Origin: Paramesorhizobium deserti
GTDB lineage: Bacteria > Pseudomonadota > Alphaproteobacteria > Rhizobiales > Rhizobiaceae
Length of the DNA stretch: 64,000 nt
Direction of reading: 5' to 3'
Assembly: GCF_001558695.1 (NCBI RefSeq)
Contig: NZ_LNTU01000037.1
Location: 415,138-479,137, forward strand
Of this stretch, positions 1 to 8,324 are shown piece by piece. How positions within the stretch are numbered: the stretch's first letter is position 1; every line of letters starts with the position of its first letter. The notes beneath the pieces are model-generated. The model saw only the letters and a list, made by a program, of their open reading frames with translations. It had not been told where the DNA came from and ran no database searches. The translations under genes and the position numbers were made by a program.

Positions 1-209
1 CATGGGCGCGCGCCGGCCTTGGCCTCGCCTATGTTGCTGACATCACCGTGGAGGCCGAGCTTGCAGCGGGTACGCTCGTCCGCGTGCTCGAGCCGTTCCT
101 GCCGAAGACCCCGGGCCTTTTCCTCTATTTCCCGCAACGCGCCCAGACCCAGCCCAAGCTGCGCGCCTTCATCGATCTGGCGAAACAAGTGCTGCGGCCC
201 CAGCATTGA
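1..209 (+). CDS. LysR-type regulator, C-terminal end (partial)
   Basis: Reading frame 3 is open from the window edge to a TGA at 207-209 and encodes about 68 residues. The end of this peptide, with LAYVADITVEAEL, an LVRVLEPFLP segment, GLFLYFPQRAQ and a final helix FIDLAKQVL, matches the closing part of the LysR substrate-binding domain. That region carries the conserved 'LYYPxRRxxxPKLRAFIDFL' type of ending. The DNA-binding N-terminus lies outside the window, so its target and effector cannot be told. Nothing downstream is obviously co-transcribed. The family call is fairly safe from this ending; the frame with the longer ATG-started reading frame (19-270) is a shadow. Confidence 0.72.
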   Translation, partial: WARAGLGLAYVADITVEAELAAGTLVRVLEPFLPKTPGLFLYFPQRAQTQPKLRAFIDLAKQVLRPQH

Positions 210-337
210 ACGGGTAGAGCCACGAAGCTCCTCAAAAACTTGGCCAAGGCTAGACCAACGTCTTTGTTGAACGATATTCTAAGCGAAAGTCGCGATTGAA
301 TGTGTGCCAGACACGATGCGACGCGCAGGAGAACCCG

Positions 338-580
338 ATGAGCATTATCGTTAAAGTCGGCGAAGCCAAAACCCGCCTTTCCGAGCTGCTTGCAAAAGTG
401 GAAGCAGGCGAAGACGTTATCATAGCCCGCGGCAACAATCCTATCGCGCGGCTGTCACGCATCCGGCGCGAGGATGAGACCGAGGCCACCATTGCCGAAA
501 TCATGGCGTCACGCGCCAGCCGTAAGCGGACCACGCAGGAAGAGATCCGTGCCTGGCGTGACGAAGGCCGCCGTTTCTGA
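338..580 (+). CDS. Type II antitoxin, Phd/YefM (VapB-like) family
   Basis: An 80-residue protein beginning MSIIVKVGEAKTRLSELLAK has the Phd/YefM fold signature: an N-terminal strand, the EAKTRLSELL helix, then GEDVIIARGNNPIARL. The acidic and basic C-terminal tail would wrap the toxin. The ATG at 338 is preferred to the in-frame upstream start at 296 because family members begin at this point and GGAG lies just upstream. Antitoxins of this type neutralise a PIN-domain RNase (VapC) and repress their own promoter. Its stop overlaps the next start (TGATG at 578-582), the normal translational coupling of such a pair, but the toxin frame is only a stub here. The antitoxin itself looks intact. Confidence 0.85.
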   Translation: MSIIVKVGEAKTRLSELLAKVEAGEDVIIARGNNPIARLSRIRREDETEATIAEIMASRASRKRTTQEEIRAWRDEGRRF

Positions 581-636
581 TGGCCTTTGTCGTAGATGCA
601 TCGATTGCCGCTGGCCGATTTCTTCGCGGCAAATAG
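580..636 (+). pseudogene. VapC-type PIN toxin, N-terminal remnant
   Basis: The frame coupled to the antitoxin starts ATG at 580 and reads MAFVVDASIAAGRFLRGK before a TAG at 634-636. MxFVVDASIA is the classic first strand of PIN-domain RNases and carries the first catalytic aspartate. Real toxins run to about 130 residues and this one stops after 18. Only about 60 bp remain before the end of the convergent gene at 700, so most of the toxin gene is missing, not merely frameshifted. An internal or terminal deletion at about 605-620 is the likely cause. Toxicity is not expected. Confidence 0.7.
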
Positions 637-699
637 ACGAACAGTCAGTTGCCGGGACACCCGCGGCCCGGTGATCCTCACCAGGCCGAAGGCTTCAGC

Positions 700-1752
700 C
701 TATCGTTCGATCGTCTTGTTCCAGCGGCTATTCCATTCCGACCGCTTGGCGTTGATTGCATCCCAATCCAGTGTCATGGCCGTTTTCATGTAGCCGTGGA
801 AGGTCTCGAGCTTCTTTTCCGTTTCCGGCGTCGTCGCCTTGGCCTTCGGGTTCGAAGGCACGATGTTGCCGGCGGCGAGCGCCTTGGACTGAGCCTCGGC
901 CGAAAGGAGATAGGCAGCGAGCTTTTGCGCCAAGTCCGGCTCGGAATTATTGGCGATGACGCATTCCGCCACCATCAGCATCACCGAACCTTCCTTAGGC
1001 TGAGCATAATCCACGGAAATGCCCTTGTCCTGAAGCGTCGAGACGGCGGTCGGTGTCAGCGGAAAGATGGCTGCGTCGCCCGTCTGAACCATTTCGGAAA
1101 TCTTGGCCGAGTTTGGAATATATTCGAGAACGTTCTTGCCGATCGTATCGGGGAATTTCTCGAAACCGGGTTCGACATTCTCCTCATTACCGCCCTGGAT
1201 GCGGTTGAACATCAGGAAAGCATGGAGGCCGAACGAGGATGCTGCGGCTGACTGGAAGACGACCTTGCCCTCAAACTTTGGATCGGCCAGATCCATCCAC
1301 GATGTGGGCGCTGCCCAGCCGTTCTCGTCGAACATCTTCTTGTTATAGGCAAGTCCGGTCATGCCGAGATCGATGCCCGCCGCCATGTCGTCTTTCAGCC
1401 GCGTGCTGGGTGCGATCTCGTCCAGTTCCGGACTGGGCTTCAGCTTTTCGCACAGGCCCGCGCCGATAGCGCGCACCATCACGCCATCGTCGAGGAACAT
1501 CAGGTGCATCTGCGGCTTGTCCTTGGCCGCGGTCGCCTTGGCGAGAATATCGGCGGATGTGCCGGGCACGACGACGATCTTGACGTCGTTTACCTTCTCG
1601 AAATCCGGAAAGACCGCCTGCAGATAGGTGCGTTCGAAATTGCCGCCGTTCATGCCGACATAAAGTGTCTTGGTTTCCGCCAGGGCGGCACCGGAGGCGG
1701 TAAGCGCCAGCGCGGCGATGCCGGTGGCCAACGCGGTTCGATGATTGATCAT
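700..1752 (-). CDS. ABC transporter substrate-binding protein (polyamine/opine type)
   Basis: A 350-residue periplasmic binding protein of the PotD-like (extracellular solute-binding) family. Residues 1-24 form a Sec signal peptide (hydrophobic ATGIAALALTASGAALA, cleavage after ALA). The mature part opens KTLYVGMNGGNFERTYLQAV, typical of the first strand and helix of this family. The start at 1752 was chosen because GGGGAG lies about 8 nt upstream and the signal peptide begins there; the reading frame extends further upstream without family resemblance. It is the last gene of the transporter/dehydrogenase operon, 4 nt after the FAD subunit. Its ligand is inferred from context to be an opine, hydroxyproline or similar amino-acid derivative. 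Confidence 0.88.
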   Translation of the reverse strand: MINHRTALATGIAALALTASGAALAETKTLYVGMNGGNFERTYLQAVFPDFEKVNDVKIVVVPGTSADILAKATAAKDKPQMHLMFLDDGVMVRAIGAGLCEKLKPSPELDEIAPSTRLKDDMAAGIDLGMTGLAYNKKMFDENGWAAPTSWMDLADPKFEGKVVFQSAAASSFGLHAFLMFNRIQGGNEENVEPGFEKFPDTIGKNVLEYIPNSAKISEMVQTGDAAIFPLTPTAVSTLQDKGISVDYAQPKEGSVMLMVAECVIANNSEPDLAQKLAAYLLSAEAQSKALAAGNIVPSNPKAKATTPETEKKLETFHGYMKTAMTLDWDAINAKRSEWNSRWNKTIER

Positions 1753-1756
1753 ATTC

Positions 1757-2950
1757 TCAGACTCCCCTTTGTTGCGGCTCTGGCTCCCGCTCCGCACCCG
1801 AGCCGTGAATGGTGCGGTCGATGGATTGCCGCGCATCCGCGGCGAAGCGGCTGATGGAGAAGGCCCCGATCGGCGTGGTGGAGCGGCCGTCGCGCACGAG
1901 CTCGGCCAATACTTCGCCGACGCCCGGCGCGATCTGGAATCCCGCCCCGGAGAAGCCGAAGGCATGGATCAGGCCCGGCGTCGTGCTGCTTGGCCCGATC
2001 ACGGGATTTCTGTCGGCTATCATGCCCTCCGTCCCGCTCCATGAGCGGATGACATGGGCGTGTCGGAGCCCTGGAAACAGCGCCGCGGCGCGGTTCATCA
2101 TGGTGAGCGCGGTTTCGCCGCGCGGGCGAGAGAAATCCGGATCGGCGAGCGGCTGAACGCGTTCGCCGCCGACGATGCAATTGCCGCGCTCGACCTGTCG
2201 CGCATAGACCCCGCCGCCTTCCATGCCGATATTGACGGTGAGCACGGGCGCCAGCGGCTCCGTCACCACCATGGACGGATAGATGCGAGTGAGCGGAACC
2301 GGCTCGCCGAAAAGCGCGGCGAATTCATCTCCCCATGCCCCCGCACTGTTGACGACCACGGGGGTATAAACGTCGATTACATCCCCGGCCTCCAGCACAA
2401 ACCCCCCGCCATCACGCGTGATCTCCCTGACCGGGGTGTTCTCCAGCACATGCGCGCCGGCGCGCCGGGCCGCCGCGGCAAAGCCGCTCGCCACGAGGCG
2501 CGGATTGGCATGTCCATCGCCGGGGCAGAAAGAGGCACCGACAATGTTCTTTCCCAAAAAGGGAAAGCGCCGGCGTAAGTCGTTGTGACCGATAAGCTCG
2601 AGGTCAAGGCCGTAGTCCGATACCTTTGCCGCATAGGCTTCAAGCGAAGCCATGTCGGTCTCGTTCGCCGCAAGCTTCAAATGGCCGGAGCACAGATATT
2701 CGCCGTCGATCCCGATCCGCTCTTTCAGACGCGGCCAGATGGCGTGGGCGCGCTGTGCGAGCGGCAGTTGCTCGGGCGGACGGCCCTGCCGGCGCACGCC
2801 GCCATAATTGACGCCGCTTGCCTGCGCGCCGCAATAGCGGCTGTCGATGAGCGCCACGCTCATTCCCATCGCGCGGAGGGCCAACGCCGCGGATGAGCCG
2901 ACGAGGCCACCGCCGATGATCGCGACATCGACATTAAGACGCCCCCTCAT
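1757..2950 (-). CDS. FAD-dependent amino-acid/opine oxidoreductase, DAO-type subunit (OoxB/HcnC-like)
   Basis: A 397-residue DadA/glycine-oxidase-fold flavoprotein. The N-terminal dinucleotide motif VDVAIIGGGLVGSSAAL (residues 8-24) binds FAD. A central substrate domain follows, and the C-terminal RNPVIGPSSTTPGLIHAFGF with FSGAGFQIAPGVGEVLA closes the FAD site. Length and companions fit the B subunit of opine oxidases (OoxB/NoxB), HcnC of hydrogen-cyanide synthase, or the FAD subunit of D-hydroxyproline dehydrogenase. It overlaps the upstream subunit gene by 4 nt (ATGA), so the two are translationally coupled. It would oxidise the C-N bond of an imported amino-acid derivative, passing electrons to the 2Fe-2S subunits. 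The exact substrate is not resolved. Confidence 0.86.
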   Translation of the reverse strand: MRGRLNVDVAIIGGGLVGSSAALALRAMGMSVALIDSRYCGAQASGVNYGGVRRQGRPPEQLPLAQRAHAIWPRLKERIGIDGEYLCSGHLKLAANETDMASLEAYAAKVSDYGLDLELIGHNDLRRRFPFLGKNIVGASFCPGDGHANPRLVASGFAAAARRAGAHVLENTPVREITRDGGGFVLEAGDVIDVYTPVVVNSAGAWGDEFAALFGEPVPLTRIYPSMVVTEPLAPVLTVNIGMEGGGVYARQVERGNCIVGGERVQPLADPDFSRPRGETALTMMNRAAALFPGLRHAHVIRSWSGTEGMIADRNPVIGPSSTTPGLIHAFGFSGAGFQIAPGVGEVLAELVRDGRSTTPIGAFSISRFAADARQSIDRTIHGSGAEREPEPQQRGV

Positions 2951-4329
2951 TGGGCTGCCTCCTGCTTCTCATCGGCAAGCGTCATAGGCAGTGGCTTGAC
3001 CGGGGGCTGCGCGCGCAGCCGTCCCACGGCATCGATGCCCCTGCCCGTCTCGGCGGCAAGAATTTCGGCAGCCGACGCGCCGCAGAAGCGGCCCTGACAG
3101 CGGCCCATGCCGATGCGGCTCACTGCTTTCAGCCGATTGATCTCGTCGACGGCAAAATCCCGCACGGACTGGCGGAGCGTACCCGCGGTTACTTCCTCGC
3201 AGCGGCAGATGAGCGTATCGTCGGCAACGCGTTTTGCCCAATGCGCCGGATAGGGGAACGCCGCTTCCAGCACATCGCGGAAACGGCTGATGCGGGTGAG
3301 CTTGCGCTCCAGGTCCAAAGCCCGTACCGGCGGGTACGGCAATCCGCGGTCCTCAAGAAGGGCCAGCGCCGCCCGCTCGCCGGCAAGCTCCGCCGCATCG
3401 GCGCCGGCAATCCCCGCGCCGTCACCGGCGAGATAGACGCCCACGACGCTGCTGCGCCCGCTGATGTCGCGCTCGGGCAGCATGGCCCGGTCGCGTTCGT
3501 TGAAGGTAAACCTGCAGCCGGCAAGATCGGCGAGCTGGGTTTCCGAACGCAGCGCCAGCCCATAACCGACGCTGTCGCAGACCAGGCTTCGTTCATGTCC
3601 GCCCTGCCGCCAGCGCACGCCCGTGACGCGGGTTTCCCCCACGATGGCGAAATCCTCGACGGCGTAGTGAATGGCGACCCCACGCAACCGCAATTCCGCG
3701 GCAAAACGCATCCCGCGCAGGATAATGGCCGGTTCGAGCGCCAGACCGCGCAACAGATGGCGTTTTGCCATCAGCGGGGTGGCATCGAGTACGGCGGCGA
3801 CATTGACGCCCGCCTTCATATATTGCCAGGCAACGAGATAGAGGAGCGGCCCGGCGCCGGCGAAGACAACGCGGCTGCCGATGGCGCAGCCCTGACTTTT
3901 CAGCGCGATCTGCGCGCCGCCCAGGGTGAAGACCCCCGGCAGCGTCCAGCCCGGCACAGGCAGCACACGGTCGCTCGCGCCGGTGGCCAGGATGAGGCCG
4001 TCATAGGCGACCTTCCTGTTCCTGCCGGCGAGCGCGACATGTGCTTCACCATCACCGAGGCTCCAGACGAGCGCTTGAGGCCAATAATCGATGCGGCCTT
4101 CGAACGCCGCGAAATCGCGGTGCAACCGCTCGGCCTTCGGCGCTTCCGAGCCGTAGAGCGAGCGTGTGCTGCGCCCGTCATCGACGAGCCGCTGACGATA
4201 GATCTGCCCGCCACAGGCAGGCGCTTCATCGACGACGAGCGGGCGCAAGCCGGCGGCTACGAGAGCCCCGGCGGCGCGCACGCCCGCCGGACCGGCCCCG
4301 ACGATGAGAGGTTGCGGCCGCACCGTCAT
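2947..4329 (-). CDS. FAD/NAD(P)-binding 2Fe-2S oxidoreductase subunit (OoxA/HcnB-like)
   Basis: A 460-residue pyridine-nucleotide-disulfide-oxidoreductase-like subunit. It has an FAD motif LIVGAGPAGVRAAGAL at residues 9-24, a second nucleotide motif VVFAGAGPLLYLVA near residue 165, and a C-terminal BFD-like [2Fe-2S] domain. That domain carries CRCEE (about residue 380) and the later GRCQGRFCG cluster cysteines. This is the layout of OoxA/NoxA of opine oxidase, HcnB and the LhpF-type subunit. It sits between the DAO-type subunit and the small ferredoxin-like subunit with 4-nt overlaps on both sides, so a heterotrimer in equal amounts is likely. It would relay electrons from the amine-oxidising flavin, probably to the respiratory chain. 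Confidence 0.85.
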   Translation of the reverse strand: MTVRPQPLIVGAGPAGVRAAGALVAAGLRPLVVDEAPACGGQIYRQRLVDDGRSTRSLYGSEAPKAERLHRDFAAFEGRIDYWPQALVWSLGDGEAHVALAGRNRKVAYDGLILATGASDRVLPVPGWTLPGVFTLGGAQIALKSQGCAIGSRVVFAGAGPLLYLVAWQYMKAGVNVAAVLDATPLMAKRHLLRGLALEPAIILRGMRFAAELRLRGVAIHYAVEDFAIVGETRVTGVRWRQGGHERSLVCDSVGYGLALRSETQLADLAGCRFTFNERDRAMLPERDISGRSSVVGVYLAGDGAGIAGADAAELAGERAALALLEDRGLPYPPVRALDLERKLTRISRFRDVLEAAFPYPAHWAKRVADDTLICRCEEVTAGTLRQSVRDFAVDEINRLKAVSRIGMGRCQGRFCGASAAEILAAETGRGIDAVGRLRAQPPVKPLPMTLADEKQEAAQ

Positions 4330-4616
4330 GAAGCAGCTCCTTTTCCGGTAAGGATTTCCATGCCGGCGACAAGCGGCGTGGTGCAGGCGCGAACGCGTTC
4401 ACCGGTGCCAAGCGTCACCCAGCAATCCTGGCAGGCGCCCATCTGGCAGAAGCCGGCGCGCGGGTTCCCGGAAAATTCGCTGACACGAACGGCGCTGGCG
4501 GCATTCAAGATAGCGGTGAGCAGTGTATCGCCCTCCCTCCCCACACAGGACCTGCCATCGAGCGTGAAGGGAACCGGCGCGTGATCCTGACGGGCGATCC
4601 GATGGAAAAGCTGCAT
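4326..4616 (-). CDS. Small (2Fe-2S)-binding subunit of opine-oxidase-like dehydrogenase (HcnA-like)
   Basis: A protein of about 96 residues with a plant-type ferredoxin-like fold. Motifs are FTLDGRSCVGREGDTLLTA near the N-terminus and FCQMGACQDCWV, whose cysteines with the later VRACTTPL cysteine bind [2Fe-2S]. Such small subunits accompany HcnB/HcnC, LhpB/LhpF-type and some opine oxidases. The ATG at 4616 is used; a GTG at 4628 overlapping the upstream permease stop (GTGA) is an alternative start giving four more residues. It is the first enzyme gene after the two permease genes, all in one overlapping minus-strand operon. Confidence 0.82.
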   Translation of the reverse strand: MQLFHRIARQDHAPVPFTLDGRSCVGREGDTLLTAILNAASAVRVSEFSGNPRAGFCQMGACQDCWVTLGTGERVRACTTPLVAGMEILTGKGAAS

Positions 4617-4624
4617 GGTATGTC

Positions 4625-5428
4625 TCACTTTTCGCCGACGAGGATCTTGTCGAGCCCGAACACGCGGTCGAGCACCAGCATGGCGATGGCGGTCAACGCG
4701 ATCATCAGCGCCGAGACAGCGGCCATCATCGGGTCGATGGAATCGGTGGCGTACATATACATGCGTACCGGCAGCGTGACGGTCGCGGGCGAGGTGACGA
4801 AGATCGACATGGTCAGTTCATCGAAACTATTGATGAAGGCGAGGAGCCAGCCGCCGGTGACGCCGGGCAGGATCATAGGCAGGGTGATGCGGCGGAAGAC
4901 GGTGAGCCGCGAGGCACCAAGCGTCATCGCCGCCTGCTCGGCGCCGCGGTCGAGGCCGGAGAGCGCGGCAATGACGAGCCGCAGCACATAGGGCGTGACG
5001 ATGATGACATGGCTCATGACCAGCCAGGCAAAACTGCCGGTCACACCGACAAGCGCGAAGAAACGCAGGAAGGCGACGCCGAGCACGAGGTGCGGAATGA
5101 TCAACGGCGAGAGGAAGAGCGCATTGAGCGCATCGCGACCGGCAAAGCGATAGCGGTCGATGGCGAGCCCCGCCGGCACGGCAATGGCGGCGGACAGCGT
5201 TGCGGCAAGCGTCGCGAGCCACAGCGAATTGCCGAAGGCTGTAATGAAATCCGGATAATCCAGAATGGCGCGGAACCAGCGCAGCGAGAACCGCACCGTT
5301 GGTATGGTCAGCGTATTCTCGGGCGTGAAGGCGACGAGGCAGACGACGACGAGTGGCGCCAGCACGAAGGCGATGACGAGCGCATGGAAGAGGAGCGCGA
5401 GGGGGCCGTTCTTCTGCATGGCGCTCAC
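4625..5428 (-). CDS. ABC transporter permease (PotC-like)
   Basis: A 267-residue inner-membrane permease of the spermidine/putrescine type. It has an N-terminal hydrophobic segment LLFHALVIAFVLAPLVVVCLVAF and several further membrane spans. The cytoplasmic coupling loop, EQAAMTLGASRLTVFRRITLP (EAA motif, residues about 165-185), docks on the ATPase. It pairs with the upstream permease, whose stop it overlaps by 4 nt, and with the ATPase at 6273. The transporter feeds the dehydrogenase encoded in the same operon. The specificity call (PotC versus opine permease such as OccM/Q-like) rests only on the fold and context. Confidence 0.87.
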   Translation of the reverse strand: MSAMQKNGPLALLFHALVIAFVLAPLVVVCLVAFTPENTLTIPTVRFSLRWFRAILDYPDFITAFGNSLWLATLAATLSAAIAVPAGLAIDRYRFAGRDALNALFLSPLIIPHLVLGVAFLRFFALVGVTGSFAWLVMSHVIIVTPYVLRLVIAALSGLDRGAEQAAMTLGASRLTVFRRITLPMILPGVTGGWLLAFINSFDELTMSIFVTSPATVTLPVRMYMYATDSIDPMMAAVSALMIALTAIAMLVLDRVFGLDKILVGEK

Positions 5429-6276
5429 CCCAATGCCCGGCGCGCGCGCGCCTCGACGGCGCGATTATAGGCCAGCATGATGACAAGATTGGCGAGGAGC
5501 ACGATGATGGCGATCGCCGCACCCATCGGCCAGTTCAGCTCCTGCATATATTCGTCATAGACGAGCGTCGCCGCCATCTTGAGCCGCCGTCCGCCGAGGA
5601 GGCCGGGAATGGCGAAGGCGCTTGCCGAAAGCCCGAAGACGATGAGGCTGCCCGAGAGAAGGCCGATGCTGACCTGCGGCATCACCACGCGCCTGAGCGC
5701 CGTGAAGCGCGAGGCACCGAGGCTCCAAGCCGCCGCCTCCACCATCGGATCGAGCTTCTGCAGCGCGGTCCATACCGGGATGACCATGAAAGGCAGCATG
5801 ATATGGACGAGCGCGATGACGATGGCCGTCTCTGTATAGAGGAGCTTTACCGGTCCGAGACCGACAATCCCAAGCGCCGCGTTGACGAGGCCGGTGGAGC
5901 CGAGCAGCATGCTCCAGCCGAAGGCGCGAACCACCACCGAGACGAGCAGCGGGCCAATGATCACCAGAAGGAAGATCGACCGCCAGGGCTTGCGCATCCG
6001 CGACAGGATATAGGCTTCCGGCATGCCGATGAGAGCGCAAAGCAGCGTCGTCAGGAGGGCAAGGCGCAAGGTGCGCCAGAATATATCGAGATAATAGCCG
6101 TCCGAGAGGATCTGCCCGTAATGGGCGAGCGTATAGCCGTCGCCGATGCCGGTGTCATAATTATAGGTGAGGAAGGAAAGGATCACTGTCAGAACGAGCG
6201 GCACGATGACGAGCCCAGCGAAGAGCACCGCGCCCGGCGAGACGAGCAGCCAAGGTGTCGTGGATGACCGGTTCAA
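5425..6276 (-). CDS. ABC transporter permease (PotB-like)
   Basis: A 283-residue permease. I place its start at a TTG (6276) overlapping the TGA of the ATPase gene; the protein then opens LNRSSTTPWLLVSPGAVLFAG, a short cytoplasmic tail and first membrane helix. The longer upstream frame is overlap with the ATPase gene. The EAA coupling loop is visible as EAAAWSLGASRFTALRRVVMP (about residue 190). It forms the heterodimeric channel with the 4625-5428 permease. No strong ribosome-binding site is expected because the gene is translationally coupled. Confidence 0.85.
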   Translation of the reverse strand: MNRSSTTPWLLVSPGAVLFAGLVIVPLVLTVILSFLTYNYDTGIGDGYTLAHYGQILSDGYYLDIFWRTLRLALLTTLLCALIGMPEAYILSRMRKPWRSIFLLVIIGPLLVSVVVRAFGWSMLLGSTGLVNAALGIVGLGPVKLLYTETAIVIALVHIMLPFMVIPVWTALQKLDPMVEAAAWSLGASRFTALRRVVMPQVSIGLLSGSLIVFGLSASAFAIPGLLGGRRLKMAATLVYDEYMQELNWPMGAAIAIIVLLANLVIMLAYNRAVEARARRALG

Positions 6277-7334
6277 GCCGACAACTCCACCGTGGCTTCG
6301 ACACGCAGGCTTGCCGGCGCCCAGTCGATCCCGACAAGCTCGCCTTCCTGCGCCGGTTCCTCGCCATTGTTCGGCATCGAGACGGTGATGAGGCCGGCAG
6401 GGGTCTCGACGTTGAAGAGCCAATGCCCGCCGAGAAAAAACCGGCTCGCCACATGTCCGTTGAGACGCGCATCGCCCTTCTTGAGAAAGAGCTTTTCCGG
6501 ACGGATCGACGCCGTCACCGCGGTACCGGGCTGAATATCAGCCGTTTCGCTGGCCAGCATCGCGCCGGCGACTTCTACCGCGCCGGACGCCCCGGCGGGC
6601 CACCAGATCCCTTCGAACCGGTTCATCCGGCCGACGAAGGATGAGATGAAGGCCGTCGCGGGCTTTTCATAAAGGCGATAGGGCGCGTCGACCTGCGTCA
6701 TCCGCCCCGCCTCCATCACCACCACGCGGTCGCTGATCGACAGCGCCTCGGCCTGGTCATGCGTGACCATGATGGTCGTCGTGCCAACACTGCGCTGGAT
6801 GCGGCGCAATTCGAACTGCATTTCCTCCCGCAGCTTGGCGTCGAGATTGGAAAGCGGCTCGTCGAGCAGGAGCACTGGTGGCTTGATGACGAGCGCGCGG
6901 GCAATGGCGACGCGCTGGCGCTGTCCCCCGGAGAGCTGGCGCGGATAGCGCTCCGCCATGCCGCCAAGATGCACGAGTTCAAGGATCTCTCCGACGCGTT
7001 TGTCCCGCTCGGCGCGCGGGACTTTACGCATCTCCAGACCGAAGGCGACATTCTGCGCCACCGTCATATGCGGAAAGAGAGCGTAGCTCTGGAAGACGAC
7101 GCCCAGCCCGCGGCGGTTCGGCTTCTCATGCGTGATGTCGCGCCCGTCGAGCATGATGCGGCCGCTGGTTGGCTCGACCAGCCCGGCGATCATCTGCAGC
7201 GTCGTCGTCTTACCGCACCCGGAAGGGCCGAGCAGCGAAACGAATTCGCCCCTGGCGACACCGAGGTCGACGTCGCGAACGGCCGCGAGTTCGCCGTAGA
7301 GCTTGTTCACCTGCTCGAGCGTCAGGAAAGCCAT
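6273..7334 (-). CDS. ABC transporter ATP-binding protein (PotA-like)
   Basis: A 353-residue ATPase that energises import. It contains Walker A GPSGCGKTTTLQMIAG (residues 36-51), signature [15 protein letters not shown] (about 134-148), Walker B VLLLDEPLSNLD and the switch histidine in MVTHDQAEAL. A C-terminal TOBE-type domain (about residues 270-350) follows, as in PotA/UgpC. It is the first gene of the operon, so the operon promoter should lie in the 7335-7496 gap shared with the divergent IclR gene. Downstream genes follow with 4-nt overlaps. Confidence 0.92.
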   Translation of the reverse strand: MAFLTLEQVNKLYGELAAVRDVDLGVARGEFVSLLGPSGCGKTTTLQMIAGLVEPTSGRIMLDGRDITHEKPNRRGLGVVFQSYALFPHMTVAQNVAFGLEMRKVPRAERDKRVGEILELVHLGGMAERYPRQLSGGQRQRVAIARALVIKPPVLLLDEPLSNLDAKLREEMQFELRRIQRSVGTTTIMVTHDQAEALSISDRVVVMEAGRMTQVDAPYRLYEKPATAFISSFVGRMNRFEGIWWPAGASGAVEVAGAMLASETADIQPGTAVTASIRPEKLFLKKGDARLNGHVASRFFLGGHWLFNVETPAGLITVSMPNNGEEPAQEGELVGIDWAPASLRVEATVELSA

Positions 7335-7433
7335 GCATCCACCAACAGCACAGTTTGAAACTGTTCAAAGGAGGCTGCAGCAGCCGCTCTTAGTCAATTC
7401 CTAATTCCACTTGGCAAAATTTTTCTTGATATT

Positions 7434-7450
7434 ATTCCGATATATGGAAT
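7434..7450. promoter_or_regulatory. Candidate IclR operator dyad
   Basis: An inverted repeat ATTCC-N7-GGAAT lies in the AT-rich gap between the divergent ABC/dehydrogenase operon and the IclR gene. IclR-family operators are often 15-17 bp imperfect palindromes in exactly this position. The arms are only 5 bp, so chance occurrence in AT-rich DNA is possible; the location is the main argument. Confidence 0.4.
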
Positions 7451-7496
7451 TTTTATATCATTATGGTCCAACTGTTTTCCATTTATCGGATTCGGA

Positions 7497-8318
7497 ATGA
7501 TGCCTGACCAGGAGAAGGGATTATCCAGCCTGCGCCGCGCGCTCGCTCTTTTGCGCATTGTCGCCAGAGGCGATCCGGCGGGCATGCGGCTGAAGGATAT
7601 CGCCAGTGCAGCCGGTTGCAGCCAATCGACGGCGCATCGCGCGCTGCAGGATCTGATGGCGGAAGGTTTTGTCGAGCAGGTCGAAGGCGGAAAGCGCTAT
7701 CGCCCTTCGCTCGATTTTTTCGTGCTCGCCGCGCGCGCCGGACAGGCAGGCGGCATACGCGATCTCGCCCGGCCGGTGCTCCTGCGGCTTGCCACCACTT
7801 TGAGCGACACGATCTTCTTCCTGGTGCGCAATGGTTATGACGCGGTATGCCTCGATCGCGTGGAGGGCCCCTTTCCGATCCGGTCCTTCACTGGCGACAT
7901 CGGCGGCAAGGTACCGCTCGGTCTCGGCCAGGGCAGCCTGGCGATCCTCGCCCATCTGCCCGAAGCCGAGCAGGAGGAAGTCATCCGGTTCAATATTCCG
8001 CGCCTCATCGATCGCGGCTTCCTCGACGAGGCGGGCCTGCGCGCGGCCATAGCCAGGGCGCGCGAACAGGGCTGGGTCAACTTGAACACCGGCCTCATTC
8101 CGGGAATGGCGGGGGCGGGCGTGCCGGTCATCGACACGCAGGGTCGCCCCGTCGCCGCGCTCAGCGTCGGCACGCTGGCCGAACGGCTCGGGCCCGAACG
8201 CCTACCCGGCGTGGTGCGTATCCTGAAGACCGAAGCGGACAACCTCGCCGCCGGACTCAACCCGTTCGACGTGACGCTACGCTATCCCTTGCGGAGCCTT
8301 AGCAACGTTCGTCCATAA
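7497..8318 (+). CDS. IclR family transcriptional regulator
   Basis: A 273-residue IclR-type regulator. The N-terminal winged helix-turn-helix covers residues about 10-70 (LSSLRRALALLRIVARG, then LKDIASAAGCSQSTAHRAL). The C-terminal effector domain covers about 85-260, with DTIFFLVRNGYDAVCLDRVEG and the typical late AALSVGTLAERL. It is divergent from the ABC/dehydrogenase operon and very likely controls it in response to the imported compound. ATG at 7497 is followed directly by a second ATG at 7500; neither has a strong ribosome-binding site. Its stop is only 6 nt from the end of the convergent Lrp gene. Confidence 0.92.
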   Translation: MMPDQEKGLSSLRRALALLRIVARGDPAGMRLKDIASAAGCSQSTAHRALQDLMAEGFVEQVEGGKRYRPSLDFFVLAARAGQAGGIRDLARPVLLRLATTLSDTIFFLVRNGYDAVCLDRVEGPFPIRSFTGDIGGKVPLGLGQGSLAILAHLPEAEQEEVIRFNIPRLIDRGFLDEAGLRAAIARAREQGWVNLNTGLIPGMAGAGVPVIDTQGRPVAALSVGTLAERLGPERLPGVVRILKTEADNLAAGLNPFDVTLRYPLRSLSNVRP

Positions 8319-8324
8319 TCGGCG

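Noticed and set aside
2950..4584. 544-residue plus-strand open frame
   Set aside because: It is the antisense shadow of the OoxA-like and small 2Fe-2S subunit genes, with no family motif; the minus-strand genes have clear cofactor motifs.
1757..4616. Hydrogen-cyanide synthase (hcnABC)
   Set aside because: The subunit layout fits, but the same layout is shared by opine oxidases and D-hydroxyproline dehydrogenases, and the linked importer argues for catabolism. The gene symbols were therefore not used.
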